Shown here one piece after another: positions 1 through 8,138 of a stretch of 64,000 nt of DNA; within the stretch, counting starts at the first letter, position 1, and each line of letters opens with the position of its first letter. Source of the stretch: Rhodovibrio sodomensis (GTDB lineage Bacteria; Pseudomonadota; Alphaproteobacteria; Kiloniellales; Rhodovibrionaceae). The stretch is taken from contig NZ_NRRL01000015.1 in the NCBI RefSeq assembly GCF_016583645.1, forward strand, positions 1 to 64,000, in the 5' to 3' direction. The notes beneath the pieces were generated by a model. That model saw nothing but the letters and a program-made list of their open reading frames with translations. It did no database searches and was not told where the DNA came from. The translations under genes were made by a program, and so were the position numbers.

Positions 1-2
1 CG

Positions 3-107
3 GAGTACGCGACCCGGGTCGTCGTCCAGCTCCCGTCCGCCTATCCGGACCAGGCGATCGCACGACTGCTTGGCGCGAAAATCCCGCAGCTCATCGCGCC
101 GCCGTAG
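3..107 (+). CDS. C-terminal end of an unidentified protein (partial)
   Basis: An open frame enters from the left edge and ends at a TAG, giving about 34 residues that finish VVVQLPSAYPDQAIARLLG...LIAPP. The reading is coherent protein-like sequence with strong third-position G/C, so I treat it as the tail of a real gene that starts outside the window. Too little remains to name a family. Confidence 0.5.
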   Translation, partial: EYATRVVVQLPSAYPDQAIARLLGAKIPQLIAPP

Positions 108-205
108 CGGCCCGGGCGATGTGCCCGCCCGCCGCCGACTGACCGTCCACCCCCAGCGCCGCCGTCATCGAGAGTCTCGAAAAATCGCCGATTCCGGCGG
201 CGCTT

Positions 206-490
206 TCACGTGCCGATACGCCAGCTGGTTGAAAACGCCATCTGCAGCGGGAAATTGAGCGCCCGTTCATGAATAGATCGGGCTAGGTAGGACACCTGCG
301 CGCCGCCCGCGACGACCTGCGCCAGCGCGGCGGCGTCGTAGACCCTGGCGGACAGGTAATCCTCGCCATATACGGCACGGAACCCGTCGGGCAGTTCGCC
401 GGCCTCCCCGGCCGTCATCCGGCGGACAGTATAGCCGCCGACATCGAACCAGAGATCGTCCACATAACGCGAAACCGATAAAGTCGACAT
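206..490 (-). CDS. Small hypothetical protein
   Basis: A 94-residue protein of unknown function starting MSTLSVSRYVDDLWFD. The ATG at 490 is preferred over the in-frame ATG 12 bases upstream because a GAGG ribosome site sits just before it. No signal peptide or membrane segment is visible; the middle is acidic (GEAGELPDGF, VYGEDYLSARVYD). I do not recognise a family. It is monocistronic, and the sequence beyond its start is conspicuously AT-rich, which fits a promoter region. A second frame is open on the same strand but is less protein-like. Confidence 0.55.
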   Translation of the reverse strand: MSTLSVSRYVDDLWFDVGGYTVRRMTAGEAGELPDGFRAVYGEDYLSARVYDAAALAQVVAGGAQVSYLARSIHERALNFPLQMAFSTSWRIGT

Positions 491-946
491 CACACACCTC
501 ACGAGTTGGTTGAGGGTGTGAGTGTCGCTTTCCTGCCGCCGCGAATCTAATGAAAGTACCTACAACGTAGTAGAACCGCGGTATTTGTCCGCAGTTTTAA
601 TTTAATAAATCAAGAGGTGGCGCATATCATTGTGTGCTTTTGTCGCTGGCAGAAGGTATGCGCAAGCCGGGTCCATCAAGTCGCGTATGTTGATGCAGAT
701 GCTTGAGGCAAAAGCGTTCCGGTCTCGGCGCGGCCGATCCGGCCTGCTCGGCCGGCGCGGCTCCGGCACACCTACGATCGCGTGCCAACGCCTTTAACTG
801 CACGCCAGGCGACTTTTTGATCGGGATTCATCGCGCAGGGCGTTGGCTCAGACGGATTTGCCCGGCGGCAACCCCAGGGACGGCCTCGGTGGCGGCAGTG
901 GCGGCAGCAGCGGAAGCAGCGGCGCCGACCGGCAGCAGGCTCGAGG
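491..946. other. Intergenic region with AT-rich core, no supported gene
   Basis: The first 180 bases are markedly AT-rich for this chromosome (runs such as tttaatttaataaatcaa near 596-613) and contain the short dyad CTAC-AAC-GTAG near 560. This is a plausible promoter for the small minus-strand gene ending at 206. The rest is GC-rich with low-complexity GGC/AGC repeats near 880-925. Open frames here look spurious. Confidence 0.5.
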
Positions 947-1417
947 TCAGCTGTCCATCTTGAATTCGGCGAACCCCATGATCCGCTGCACCTTGCCGGA
1001 ATCGCCGAACGGCAGAAGGATCCGGCGGAAGGCGAGTTCGGCGCCCTGGCCGCGCCAGGTCACGGTGCCGTCGTGGTAGGCCGGCCGGCCCTCGCGCAGG
1101 CAGGCTTGATATTCGGCGTAGATGTCCGGACGGTCGGCGAACGGGATCAGATCGGCCAGATACTCGCCGGTGACTTCCCGGTTATACAGTTCCCGGTAGA
1201 ACGTGCCGGCAAGGCGGACCCGCAGCGTCTCCACGGTTTCGCCGTCCAGTAAGAAGATGGTCGGGAGCGCCTTGGGAAAAACCGTCGGGTCGATCGCCGT
1301 GATCGGCGGCAAACGCCGGCGGGCGCGCGCACGCTGCCACCAGCGCTCGAAGTATTCGAGCCCGTCCACCTTCAGGTCAGGGATCGTCCGCACGGCATGG
1401 ACCTCGGCACGTAACAC
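947..1417 (-). CDS. PAS-fold protein (PAS_5-like)
   Basis: About 156 residues from the GTG at 1417 (an alternative TTG at 1480 adds 21 poorly conserved-looking residues). The sequence follows the alphaproteobacterial single-PAS family: an N-terminal 'LEYFERWWQRARARRRLPP' segment, a central 'TIFLLDGE...LRVRLAGTFYRELYNREVTGEYL' PAS core, then '...RILLPFGDSGKVQRIMGFAEF'. Such proteins are thought to sense small ligands or redox state, but ligand and partner are unknown, and no output domain is present. It stands alone, with no adjacent kinase. Confidence 0.7.
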   Translation of the reverse strand: MLRAEVHAVRTIPDLKVDGLEYFERWWQRARARRRLPPITAIDPTVFPKALPTIFLLDGETVETLRVRLAGTFYRELYNREVTGEYLADLIPFADRPDIYAEYQACLREGRPAYHDGTVTWRGQGAELAFRRILLPFGDSGKVQRIMGFAEFKMDS

Positions 1418-1801
1418 GGTATGACAACCACCCGTGGGCGGCCCTCTTCGGCTCTTATGGGTTAACCGTCCATTGCACAAGATAGTATGTGCTGTTTGAA
1501 CGTTTAAGTCCGCGAGCCTTCGAAACGGTTAATCAGTGGCGCTCAGGGGTTCAGCCTATCGCGCGAGCGTTGCATGCGGAAGTATGGCGGGCCCTCAGCG
1601 ATGCCTACAGAAGCTAAGAGCCGGCGCAGTCAAACGCGATTCATTTTCCGGTCACACGCGCATCGCGTGAGACTAGCCCTGCCTATACCTTCGGATAGGA
1701 GCCGTCCGAACCGGCCCCGCCGGTCGTGACACAGCGGCCAGCAGCCAACGCTGCCTGGGACAGGATTCTCCCAGGTAGAACCAGCTTTCAGCATCCTGGG
1801 C
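1418..1801. other. Intergenic region, hairpin but no gene
   Basis: No credible coding frame. It contains isolated TTAA motifs near 1462, 1504 and 1529, not spaced as a CtrA site, and a 7-bp inverted repeat CCTGGGA...TCCCAGG at 1754-1775. The stretch 'agctttcagcatcctggg' at 1783-1800 resembles one arm of the family A repeat that follows. Confidence 0.45.
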
Positions 1802-1918
1802 CTAGAGCAAGATGCTGCAAGGTGAAGCCAGCTTTCAGCTGAATCTTGCTCTCTCTTCCAGCAGTTAGAGCAAAATTCACGCTGAAGATCGACGCGACCT
1901 TCAGCGATTTTGCTCTAG
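1802..1918. repeat. Family A double-hairpin repeat (copy 1, full)
   Basis: Two adjacent dyads, each bounded by inverted TAGAGCAA: the first is CTAGAGCAAGATGCTG... to ...GAATCTTGCTCT, the second is TTAGAGCAAAATTCACG... to ...GATTTTGCTCTAG, joined by 'ctcttccagcag'. The right edge CTAG supplies the TAG stop of ptsP (complement of 1915-1917). The same structure recurs at 37,545, 38,899 and, inverted, at 22,568 and 47,208. Confidence 0.85.
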
Positions 1919-4188
1919 ATCACGATGCCGCGATCGCGGGCGTAGCCGCGCAAGCGTTCGCGCACGCTGTGGTCGTGCGCCTCGGCCAACTGCTGAACCA
2001 ACCGGGCGAGCGGCGGCAGGTCCAAGCTGCGCACCGTGGCCCGCACCGCCGGAACCGCACGCGGCGCCATCGACAGGTTGCGCAGGCCGCAGCCGACCAG
2101 CGCGAGGGCATCGATCGGCTGACCGGCCATTTCGCCGCAGACCGACAGGTCGACGCCGGCGTCGCGCGCCGCCTGCGACAGCTCGAGCAAGAGCCGCAGA
2201 CCGGGCGGCGACAGCGGGTCGTACCGCCGCGCCAGGCGCGGGTTGCCGCGGTCGCTTGCGAACACGTACTGGAACAGGTCGTTGCTGCCGACCGCGACGA
2301 AGTCCGCCGTCTGGAACAGCTGCGGCAGCTGCCACAGCAGGCCGGGCACCTCCATCATCGCGCCCACACGGATCGCGCTCGGCAGGTCCTCGCCGCGTTT
2401 CCGGGCCCGGCCGCGCTCCAGTTCGACCAGCGTGCGCGCCCGCGCCAGCTCGGCGACCTCGGTCACCATCGGGAACATGATCCGCAGTTCCCGCCCGGCC
2501 GCCGCGCGCAGCAGCGCGCGCAGCTGATGGCGCAGGATGACCGGCCGGTCCAGCCCGATCCGGAGCGCCCGCCAGCCCATGGCGGGGTTCTCTTCCTCGC
2601 TGCCGCGCCAGTACGGCAGCGCCTTGTCGCCGCCGACGTCGAGGGTCCGGAACACCACCGGCTTATCCCCGGTCTGCTCCAGCACGCGCCGGTACAGACG
2701 GGTCTGCGCGGCGACGTCGGGGAACTCCCGGCGGACCATGAACGGCACCTCGGTCCGGTACAGCCCGATCCCGTCGGCGCCCGACTCGTCGAGCTGTGGC
2801 AGGTCGACCAGCAGGCCCGCGTTCATGAACAGGTTGATCCGTGTGCCGTCGCGGGTGACCGGCGGCTGGTCCCGGGTCTCGGCGTAGAGCGCGCTGCGCC
2901 GTGCCCGCGCGGCCATGCTTTCGGCGAAGCTGTCGCGCACGCTTTCCGCCGGGCGCAGCAGGAACTGCCCGGTGTCCCCGTCGACCAGCGCCTCGTCGCC
3001 GGCGCGCGCTTCCGCGAGCGCGCCGCGGCACCGGCCCAGCACCGGAATGTCGAGCGCGCGCGCCACCACCGCGACGTGGGCGGTCGGCGACCCCTCCTCC
3101 AGCACCACCGCACGCAGCCGCTCCCGGTCGTAGTCCAGCAGCTCGGCCGGCCCGAGGGTTCGCGCCAGCAGCACGATGTCGTCCGGCAGCTGGTCGCTGG
3201 CGGAGCCGCCGTCGCCGCCGGTCAGATGATGCAGCAGGCGGTTCACCAGGTCGTCCAGATCGCTCAGCCGCTCGCGGATGTAGGGGTCGCGGACTTCCGC
3301 CATCCGCGCGCGGGTATCGTTCTGCACCTTCTGCACCGCCGCCTCGGCGGTCAGGCCGCCGTTGACGGCTTCCCGGATCCGGTTCAGCCAGCCCCGGTCC
3401 TCGGCGAACATGCGGTAGCTGGCGAGCACCTCCTCGTGCTCCCCGCCGGTCGCGGCGAGGTTCGCCTGGCGCATCAGTTCATCGAGCGCGCTGTGCATTT
3501 CCGCGACCGCCGCGCGCAGGCGGTCGTGCTCGGCCTCGGGATCCTCGGCGACCGTCTGGCGGATCACGATGCCGCGCTCGTGGAGGACCACCCGGCCCAG
3601 GCCCAGGCCGTCGTTCAGGACGATCGCCGGCAGGCGCACCGGCAGCAGCGCGGCGGTGTCGGACTGCGACTCCTCGGCGGACACCAATTCGCCGGAGGCG
3701 ACCAGCTCGGCGAGCACCATGGCGACCGTTTCCAGGGTTTCCTGCTCTTCCTCGGCGTAATTGCGCTGGGTCGCGTTCTGGATCACCAGGACGCCGAGCA
3801 CCCGGCCGTCGCGCAGGATCGGCACGCCCATCAGCGACTGGAACGGATCCTCGCCGGTTTCCGGACGGTAGGCGAAATCGGGATGGTTCTGCGCGTCGGC
3901 GAGGCGCAACGGCCGTGCGTTCAGGGCGATGTTGCCGACCAGACCCTCGCCGTTGCGCAGCCGCGTGGTGTGCACCGCCTCCGGCTTCAGGCCCTGGGTG
4001 GCGAACAGCTCCAGGACCTCGCCCGCGCGCATCACGTACACCGAACACACCTCGGCCACCATGTCCTGCGCGATCAGCCGGACGATCTGGTCCAGGCGTT
4101 CCTGGGCCGTGCCGCCGCCCTTCATAATGTCGCGCAGGACCCGCAGCAGCCGACGGGAGCCGGCCCAGCCGAGGACCTGTTGCGCCAT
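1915..4188 (-). CDS. ptsP: Phosphoenolpyruvate-protein phosphotransferase PtsP (EI-Ntr)
   Basis: A 757-residue first enzyme of the nitrogen-related phosphotransferase system, which moves phosphate from PEP to NPr and then EIIA-Ntr. Residues about 25-165 form an N-terminal GAF domain typical of PtsP rather than sugar-type EI. The phospho-accepting His lies in GSPTAHVAVVARA (about residue 371). The C-terminal PEP-binding barrel has FRTLDVGGDK, MFPMVTEVAEL, VGSNDLFQY and the catalytic Cys in SVCGEMAG. It lies 65 bases downstream of lysC on the same strand, an arrangement common in alphaproteobacteria. Its TAG stop is contributed by a family A repeat. Confidence 0.95.
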   Translation of the reverse strand: MAQQVLGWAGSRRLLRVLRDIMKGGGTAQERLDQIVRLIAQDMVAEVCSVYVMRAGEVLELFATQGLKPEAVHTTRLRNGEGLVGNIALNARPLRLADAQNHPDFAYRPETGEDPFQSLMGVPILRDGRVLGVLVIQNATQRNYAEEEQETLETVAMVLAELVASGELVSAEESQSDTAALLPVRLPAIVLNDGLGLGRVVLHERGIVIRQTVAEDPEAEHDRLRAAVAEMHSALDELMRQANLAATGGEHEEVLASYRMFAEDRGWLNRIREAVNGGLTAEAAVQKVQNDTRARMAEVRDPYIRERLSDLDDLVNRLLHHLTGGDGGSASDQLPDDIVLLARTLGPAELLDYDRERLRAVVLEEGSPTAHVAVVARALDIPVLGRCRGALAEARAGDEALVDGDTGQFLLRPAESVRDSFAESMAARARRSALYAETRDQPPVTRDGTRINLFMNAGLLVDLPQLDESGADGIGLYRTEVPFMVRREFPDVAAQTRLYRRVLEQTGDKPVVFRTLDVGGDKALPYWRGSEEENPAMGWRALRIGLDRPVILRHQLRALLRAAAGRELRIMFPMVTEVAELARARTLVELERGRARKRGEDLPSAIRVGAMMEVPGLLWQLPQLFQTADFVAVGSNDLFQYVFASDRGNPRLARRYDPLSPPGLRLLLELSQAARDAGVDLSVCGEMAGQPIDALALVGCGLRNLSMAPRAVPAVRATVRSLDLPPLARLVQQLAEAHDHSVRERLRGYARDRGIVI

Positions 4189-4253
4189 TTCGGACTAGCC
4201 CATGAGGCTCGGGTGGTGGGGGAAGCCGGTCATCGGGCGCCAGCCTCCGGCGG

Positions 4254-5474
4254 TCATTCGGCGTCCAGGCCGTAGGCGGTGTGCAGGGCGCGCAGCGCGA
4301 GCTCGGTGTACTCCTCGGCGACCAGCACCGAGACCTTGATCTCGGAGGTCGAGATCACCTGGATGTTGATGCCCTTCTCCGACAGCGCCTCGAACATCGT
4401 GCTCGCGACACCGGCGTGGGAGCGCATGCCCACCCCGATCACCGAGATCTTCACCACGTTGGTGTCGGGGACCAGCTCGTCGTAGGCGAAGCCGGCGTCC
4501 TTGTCCTGCAGCAGCCTGACCGTGCGGTCGTAGTCGTCCTTGCCGACCGTGAAGGTCAGGTCGGTGTAGCCGCCTTCCGGCGAGACGTTCTGGACGATCA
4601 TGTCGACGTTGATGTGCTGCTGGGCGAGCGAGCCGAACACCCGTGCCGCCGAGCCCGGCCGGTCGGGGACGCGGGTCAGGGTGATCTTGGATTCGTCCCG
4701 GCTGTAGGCGATTCCGCTGACGACTTCCTTTTCCACGATCTCGTCCTCGTCCACGATGAGAGAGCCAGGCTTGTCCTCGAAGCTGGAAAGCACCTGCACG
4801 CGCACCCGGTGTTTCATGGCCATCTCGACGGCGCGGGTCTGCAGCACCTTCGCGCCCTGGCTGGCCAGTTCCAGCATTTCCTCGTAGGTGATCCTATCCA
4901 GCTTGCGCGCCTTGGTCACGATGCGCGGGTCGGTGGTGTAGATCCCGTCGACGTCGGTGTAGATGTCGCAGCGCTCCGCCTCCAGCGCGGCGGCGATCGC
5001 CACGGCCGAGGTGTCGGAGCCGCCGCGGCCCAGGGTGGCGATCCGGCTGGTCGCGTCGACGCCCTGGAAGCCGGCGAACACCGCGACCTGCCCCTCGCCC
5101 ATCCGGCGGACGATCTCCTCGCCCTCGATGCTCTCGATGCGCGCGCTGCCGTGGGCGTCGTCGGTGCGGATCGGGACCTGCCAGCCGAGCCAGGAGCGCG
5201 CGGACACCCCCAGTTCCTGCAGCGCCAGCGCCGCCAGGCCGCAGGTGATCTGCTCGCCGGCGGAGACGACGGTGTCGTATTCGCGGGTGTCGTAGAACTT
5301 GGAGGTGTCGCGGACGTAGCCGACCAGTTCGTTGGTCACGCCCGACATCGCGGAGACCACCAGGCCGACCTCGTTGCCCGCGTCGACTTCCGCCTTGACC
5401 CGCTCGGCGACCTTCTTGATGCGCTCGACGTTGGCGACGGAGGTGCCGCCGAACTTCATCACGATGCGGGCCAT
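4254..5474 (-). CDS. lysC: Aspartate kinase
   Basis: A 406-residue aspartokinase that phosphorylates L-aspartate, the first step to lysine, threonine and methionine. The start MARIVMKFGGTSV is chosen because the kinase motif KFGGTSV must lie at the N-terminus; the open frame continues 55 codons upstream as non-homologous proline-rich sequence. Residues 1 to about 250 are the amino-acid kinase domain (TLGRGGSDTSAVAIAAAL, FTDVDGI-type YTDVDGIYTTDP). Two ACT domains follow, for feedback control (GIAYSRDESKITLTRVPDRPG; VGMRSHAGVASTMFEALSE). It probably shares a transcript with ptsP and is divergent from ubiG. Confidence 0.95.
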   Translation of the reverse strand: MARIVMKFGGTSVANVERIKKVAERVKAEVDAGNEVGLVVSAMSGVTNELVGYVRDTSKFYDTREYDTVVSAGEQITCGLAALALQELGVSARSWLGWQVPIRTDDAHGSARIESIEGEEIVRRMGEGQVAVFAGFQGVDATSRIATLGRGGSDTSAVAIAAALEAERCDIYTDVDGIYTTDPRIVTKARKLDRITYEEMLELASQGAKVLQTRAVEMAMKHRVRVQVLSSFEDKPGSLIVDEDEIVEKEVVSGIAYSRDESKITLTRVPDRPGSAARVFGSLAQQHINVDMIVQNVSPEGGYTDLTFTVGKDDYDRTVRLLQDKDAGFAYDELVPDTNVVKISVIGVGMRSHAGVASTMFEALSEKGINIQVISTSEIKVSVLVAEEYTELALRALHTAYGLDAE

Positions 5475-5744
5475 GGGCGCTCCGGGCCGTGGGTGGGCGT
5501 TCGGGCCTTGCGTGGGCTTGGGGGCCTTGCGGGCGGCCTTGGGCGAGCCACCCGGCCGGACAGGGCCCGGGGCACGGCGGGCCGGCCGCCCGAGGCTGCG
5601 CCCGTGCGTGCTGTTGCCCGTCGGACGGCGGCCACCCATACTCTATACGCGCTTTGCAGCGCAAGAAACCGCACCGGCCGAAGCCACCTCCATGCCACGC
5701 CGTCTGGCGTGCGGATCCGAACGACCCCAGGAGCCGTCCCGGCC

Positions 5745-6542
5745 ATGGACCAGCCGCCCACCGCCGCCACGCAGCCCGGCGATCCGTCCGCCGTGGAAGG
5801 CGTCAGCGTCGACCCGCAGGAGATCGGCAAGTTCGCCCGGATGGCCGAGACCTGGTGGAATCCCGACGGCGAGATGAAGCCGCTGCACGCGCTCAACCCG
5901 GTGCGCGTCGGCTACATCCGCGACCGGCTGGCCGCGCACTTCGCCGGTAAGCCCGCACCGGGCACCTCGTTCGAGCCGCTGCACGGGATAGACCTGCTCG
6001 ACGTCGGCTGCGGCGCGGGTCTGCTGGCCGAACCGCTGGCCCGCCTGGGCGCGCGCGTTACCGGCATCGACGCCGCGCCCGAGGCGGTCAAGGCCGGCCG
6101 CGCGCACGCCGAGCTGCAGGGCCTGGAGATCGACTACCGGGCCGGCACGGTGGAAGCGCTGGCCCGGACCGGCCGGCAGTTCGACGCGGTCACGATCATG
6201 GAAGTGATCGAGCACGTCCCCGATGTCGACGCCTTCCTGGCGACCTGCGGCCGGCTGGTCCGGCCCGGCGGCCTCGCCGTGGTGTCGTCCGTCAACCGGA
6301 CGGCGAAGTCGTTCCTGCTGGCCAAGGTCGGCGCGGAATACGTCCTGGGCTGGCTGCCGCGCGGCACGCACGACTGGCGGCGCTTCGTCAAACCCTCGGA
6401 AGCCGCGCGCGGCCTGCGCGCCGGCGGTCTGCGGCTGGCCGAGGTGACCGGGGTCGTGTTCGACCCGCTGAACGGCTGGCAGACCGCCCGCGACAGCGGC
6501 GTCAATTACATGATCGCGGCGGAAAAACCCGACAAGGGTTGA
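5745..6542 (+). CDS. ubiG: Ubiquinone biosynthesis O-methyltransferase UbiG
   Basis: A 265-residue SAM-dependent enzyme that makes both O-methylations of the ubiquinone ring. The N-terminal 'EIGKFARMAETWWNPDGEMKPLHALNPVR' block is the UbiG hallmark. Motif I is DVGCGAG at about 86-92, followed by GIDAAPEAV, IMEVIEHV and SSVNRTAKS. The ATG at 5745 is 15 codons or so before the conserved block, with a GGAG about 12 bases upstream; the frame is open far upstream but antisense to lysC. Divergent from lysC, and the window ends with other ubiquinone genes (ubiE, ubiB) some 56 kb away. Confidence 0.95.
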   Translation: MDQPPTAATQPGDPSAVEGVSVDPQEIGKFARMAETWWNPDGEMKPLHALNPVRVGYIRDRLAAHFAGKPAPGTSFEPLHGIDLLDVGCGAGLLAEPLARLGARVTGIDAAPEAVKAGRAHAELQGLEIDYRAGTVEALARTGRQFDAVTIMEVIEHVPDVDAFLATCGRLVRPGGLAVVSSVNRTAKSFLLAKVGAEYVLGWLPRGTHDWRRFVKPSEAARGLRAGGLRLAEVTGVVFDPLNGWQTARDSGVNYMIAAEKPDKG

Positions 6543-6653
6543 CGCCGGCGCCGACGGGGCCCTTGGAATCCGCGGCCTGCCGACACAAAGTGTGGGACGA
6601 TGGCGCGCGCCGCGCGTCGGCCGTTCCCGACCGCGTGGTCGCCGGCGATCGCC

Positions 6654-6695
6654 GACGCGGCCACCAAGACGCGGCCACCGAGACGCGGCCACGGA
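6654..6695. repeat. 14-bp tandem repeat, three copies
   Basis: The unit GACGCGGCCACCRA is repeated at 6654-6667, 6668-6681 and 6682-6695 with only small changes, in the gap between ubiG and the IalB-family gene. No coding role is evident. Confidence 0.75.
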
Positions 6696-6710
6696 CCCAG
6701 CACCCGGTTT

Positions 6711-6729
6711 GATCGCCCCGGAGGCGATC
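6711..6729 (+). promoter_or_regulatory. Inverted repeat upstream of the IalB-family gene
   Basis: A perfect 7-bp dyad GATCGCC-CCGGA-GGCGATC, 47 bases before the IalB-family start. It could be an operator or a 5' UTR hairpin; it has no T tract, so it is not a terminator. Confidence 0.4.
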
Positions 6730-6775
6730 AGCCCGACCCGATCACCGCCGGAAGAGACAGCCGAGAAGGAAGACC

Positions 6776-7423
6776 ATGTCGCTGACCAAGACGCTCGCAA
6801 GCTGCGCGGCCGCGGTCGCCATCGCCCTCGCCGCACCGACGGGCATCCCGACCGCCAGCGCCCAGGAAGGCGGGCTGGAGACCCAGCTGGACCAGCAGCA
6901 GGGCGGCGGGCTGGAGACCCAGCAGAACCAGGGCCAGGGGCAAGGCTTCGGCCAGGGTCAGGGCCAAGCGCAAGGTCAGGGTCAGGGCCAACAGCCCAAC
7001 ATCGAGAGCACCAGCTACGAGGACTGGGTCGTCCAGTGCCGCGTCCAGCCGAACGGCCCGAACGGTCCCTGCCGGATGGGCCAGGGCGTGCGCAACAGCC
7101 AGAACCAGCAGGAGATCATGCAGGTGATCGTCGCGCGGACGCCGCAGCAGGGCCCGATCGTCAATTTCATCGTGCCGCTGGGCGTAAACCTGCAAGCACC
7201 GCTGACGGTCGCGGTCGACGGCAACCAGCTGGGCCAGGCGGATTACGTGTCCTGCGTCCAGCGCGGCTGCGTGGCGCGCATGCAGGTCTCCGACGGGATG
7301 CTGAGCGCGATGAAGCAGGGCCGGCGTCTGCAGGTCACGCTGACCGGGCAGCGCGGCAACACGCGCACCGTGCCGGCCAGTCTGCTGGGCTTCACCGACG
7401 CCTATAACGCGCTGACGTCGTAA
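6776..7423 (+). CDS. Invasion-associated locus B (IalB) family exported protein
   Basis: 215 residues with a signal peptide (MSLTKTLASCAAAVAIALAAP, cleavage likely after TASA) and a C-terminal IalB fold beginning SYEDWVVQC. Four cysteines (VQCRV, GPCRM, VSCVQ, RGCVA) are positioned as in the family and probably form disulfides. Between them lies a low-complexity Gly/Gln linker of about 50 residues (QQQGGGLETQQNQGQGQGFGQ...), unusual in length. IalB proteins are periplasmic and widespread in alphaproteobacteria, including non-pathogens; the name does not imply invasion here. A GGAAG-type ribosome site precedes the ATG. Confidence 0.85.
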   Translation: MSLTKTLASCAAAVAIALAAPTGIPTASAQEGGLETQLDQQQGGGLETQQNQGQGQGFGQGQGQAQGQGQGQQPNIESTSYEDWVVQCRVQPNGPNGPCRMGQGVRNSQNQQEIMQVIVARTPQQGPIVNFIVPLGVNLQAPLTVAVDGNQLGQADYVSCVQRGCVARMQVSDGMLSAMKQGRRLQVTLTGQRGNTRTVPASLLGFTDAYNALTS

Positions 7424-7466
7424 GCCGTCCCGCCCGGCGCCCCGATCCGCGCAGGCCGGGCCGCCC

Positions 7467-8003
7467 ATGGCGCCGCCGTCCGGCCCCGCGGCGCCGCCGC
7501 CGTCCGACTGGATCTGCCGCTTCGCCGGGCATGTGCCGACGGGGCCGGTGCTCGACCTCGCCTGCGGCCGCGCGCGCCACGGGCGGCTTTTTCGCGCCCG
7601 CGGCCATCCGGTGACGCTGGTCGACCGCGACCTGTCGGGCGTGGCCGACCTGGCCGGGCGCGACGGGGTCGAGACGCTTCAGGCCGACCTGGAAGACGGC
7701 CGGCCGTTCCCGCTCGCCGGCCGCGGTTTCGCCGGCGTGGTCGCGACCAACTACCTGTCCCGCCCGCTGCTGCCCGCCCTGGTGGCGGCGGTGCAGCCGG
7801 GCGGCGTGCTGCTGTACGAAACCTTCGCCCGGGGCCAAGCGCGCCTGGGCCGGCCGACCAACCCGGCCTTCCTGCTCGCCCCCGGCGAGCTGCTGGAGGC
7901 GGTGCGCGGCGCCCTCACCGTCGTCGCCTACGAAGACCGCACCCTCCACCGCCCCGACCCCGCCTGTGTCCAAAGGATCTGCGCGGTGCGGCCGACCGCG
8001 TAA
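7467..8003 (+). CDS. Class I SAM-dependent methyltransferase (TehB-like)
   Basis: 178 residues with the Rossmann methyltransferase core: motif I VLDLACGRARHG at about 28-39, acidic end of strand 2 in VTLVDRDLSG, motif II-like QADLEDGRPFPL and a post-motif FAGVVATNYLSRPLL. The small size and PLAGR/NYLSRPLL pattern match TehB/tellurite-type methyltransferases, but the substrate is not predictable. It follows the IalB-family gene by 43 bases and may be co-transcribed. Confidence 0.8.
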   Translation: MAPPSGPAAPPPSDWICRFAGHVPTGPVLDLACGRARHGRLFRARGHPVTLVDRDLSGVADLAGRDGVETLQADLEDGRPFPLAGRGFAGVVATNYLSRPLLPALVAAVQPGGVLLYETFARGQARLGRPTNPAFLLAPGELLEAVRGALTVVAYEDRTLHRPDPACVQRICAVRPTA

Positions 8004-8138
8004 GCCACACCAAAGGCGCGCACTCGGTCGCCGTTTACGTTTTATCTGGCGTATGCCGAAATACGCGCTAAACTTGTCAAATGGTCGTTGAATTCACCCT
8101 TGGCGTTGGGCGGATGCCGTGTGGGGGAGGAACGGGTT

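Noticed and set aside
703..1079. Plus-strand frames between the first small gene and the PAS gene
   Set aside because: Low-complexity Gly/Ser/Ala sequence with no ribosome site; they partly overlap the 3' end of the well-supported PAS gene.
1846..4275. 809-codon plus-strand open frame across the ptsP region
   Set aside because: It is the antisense shadow of ptsP, made possible by high GC; it reads as His/Arg/Gln-rich filler, whereas the minus strand gives a complete EI-Ntr protein.
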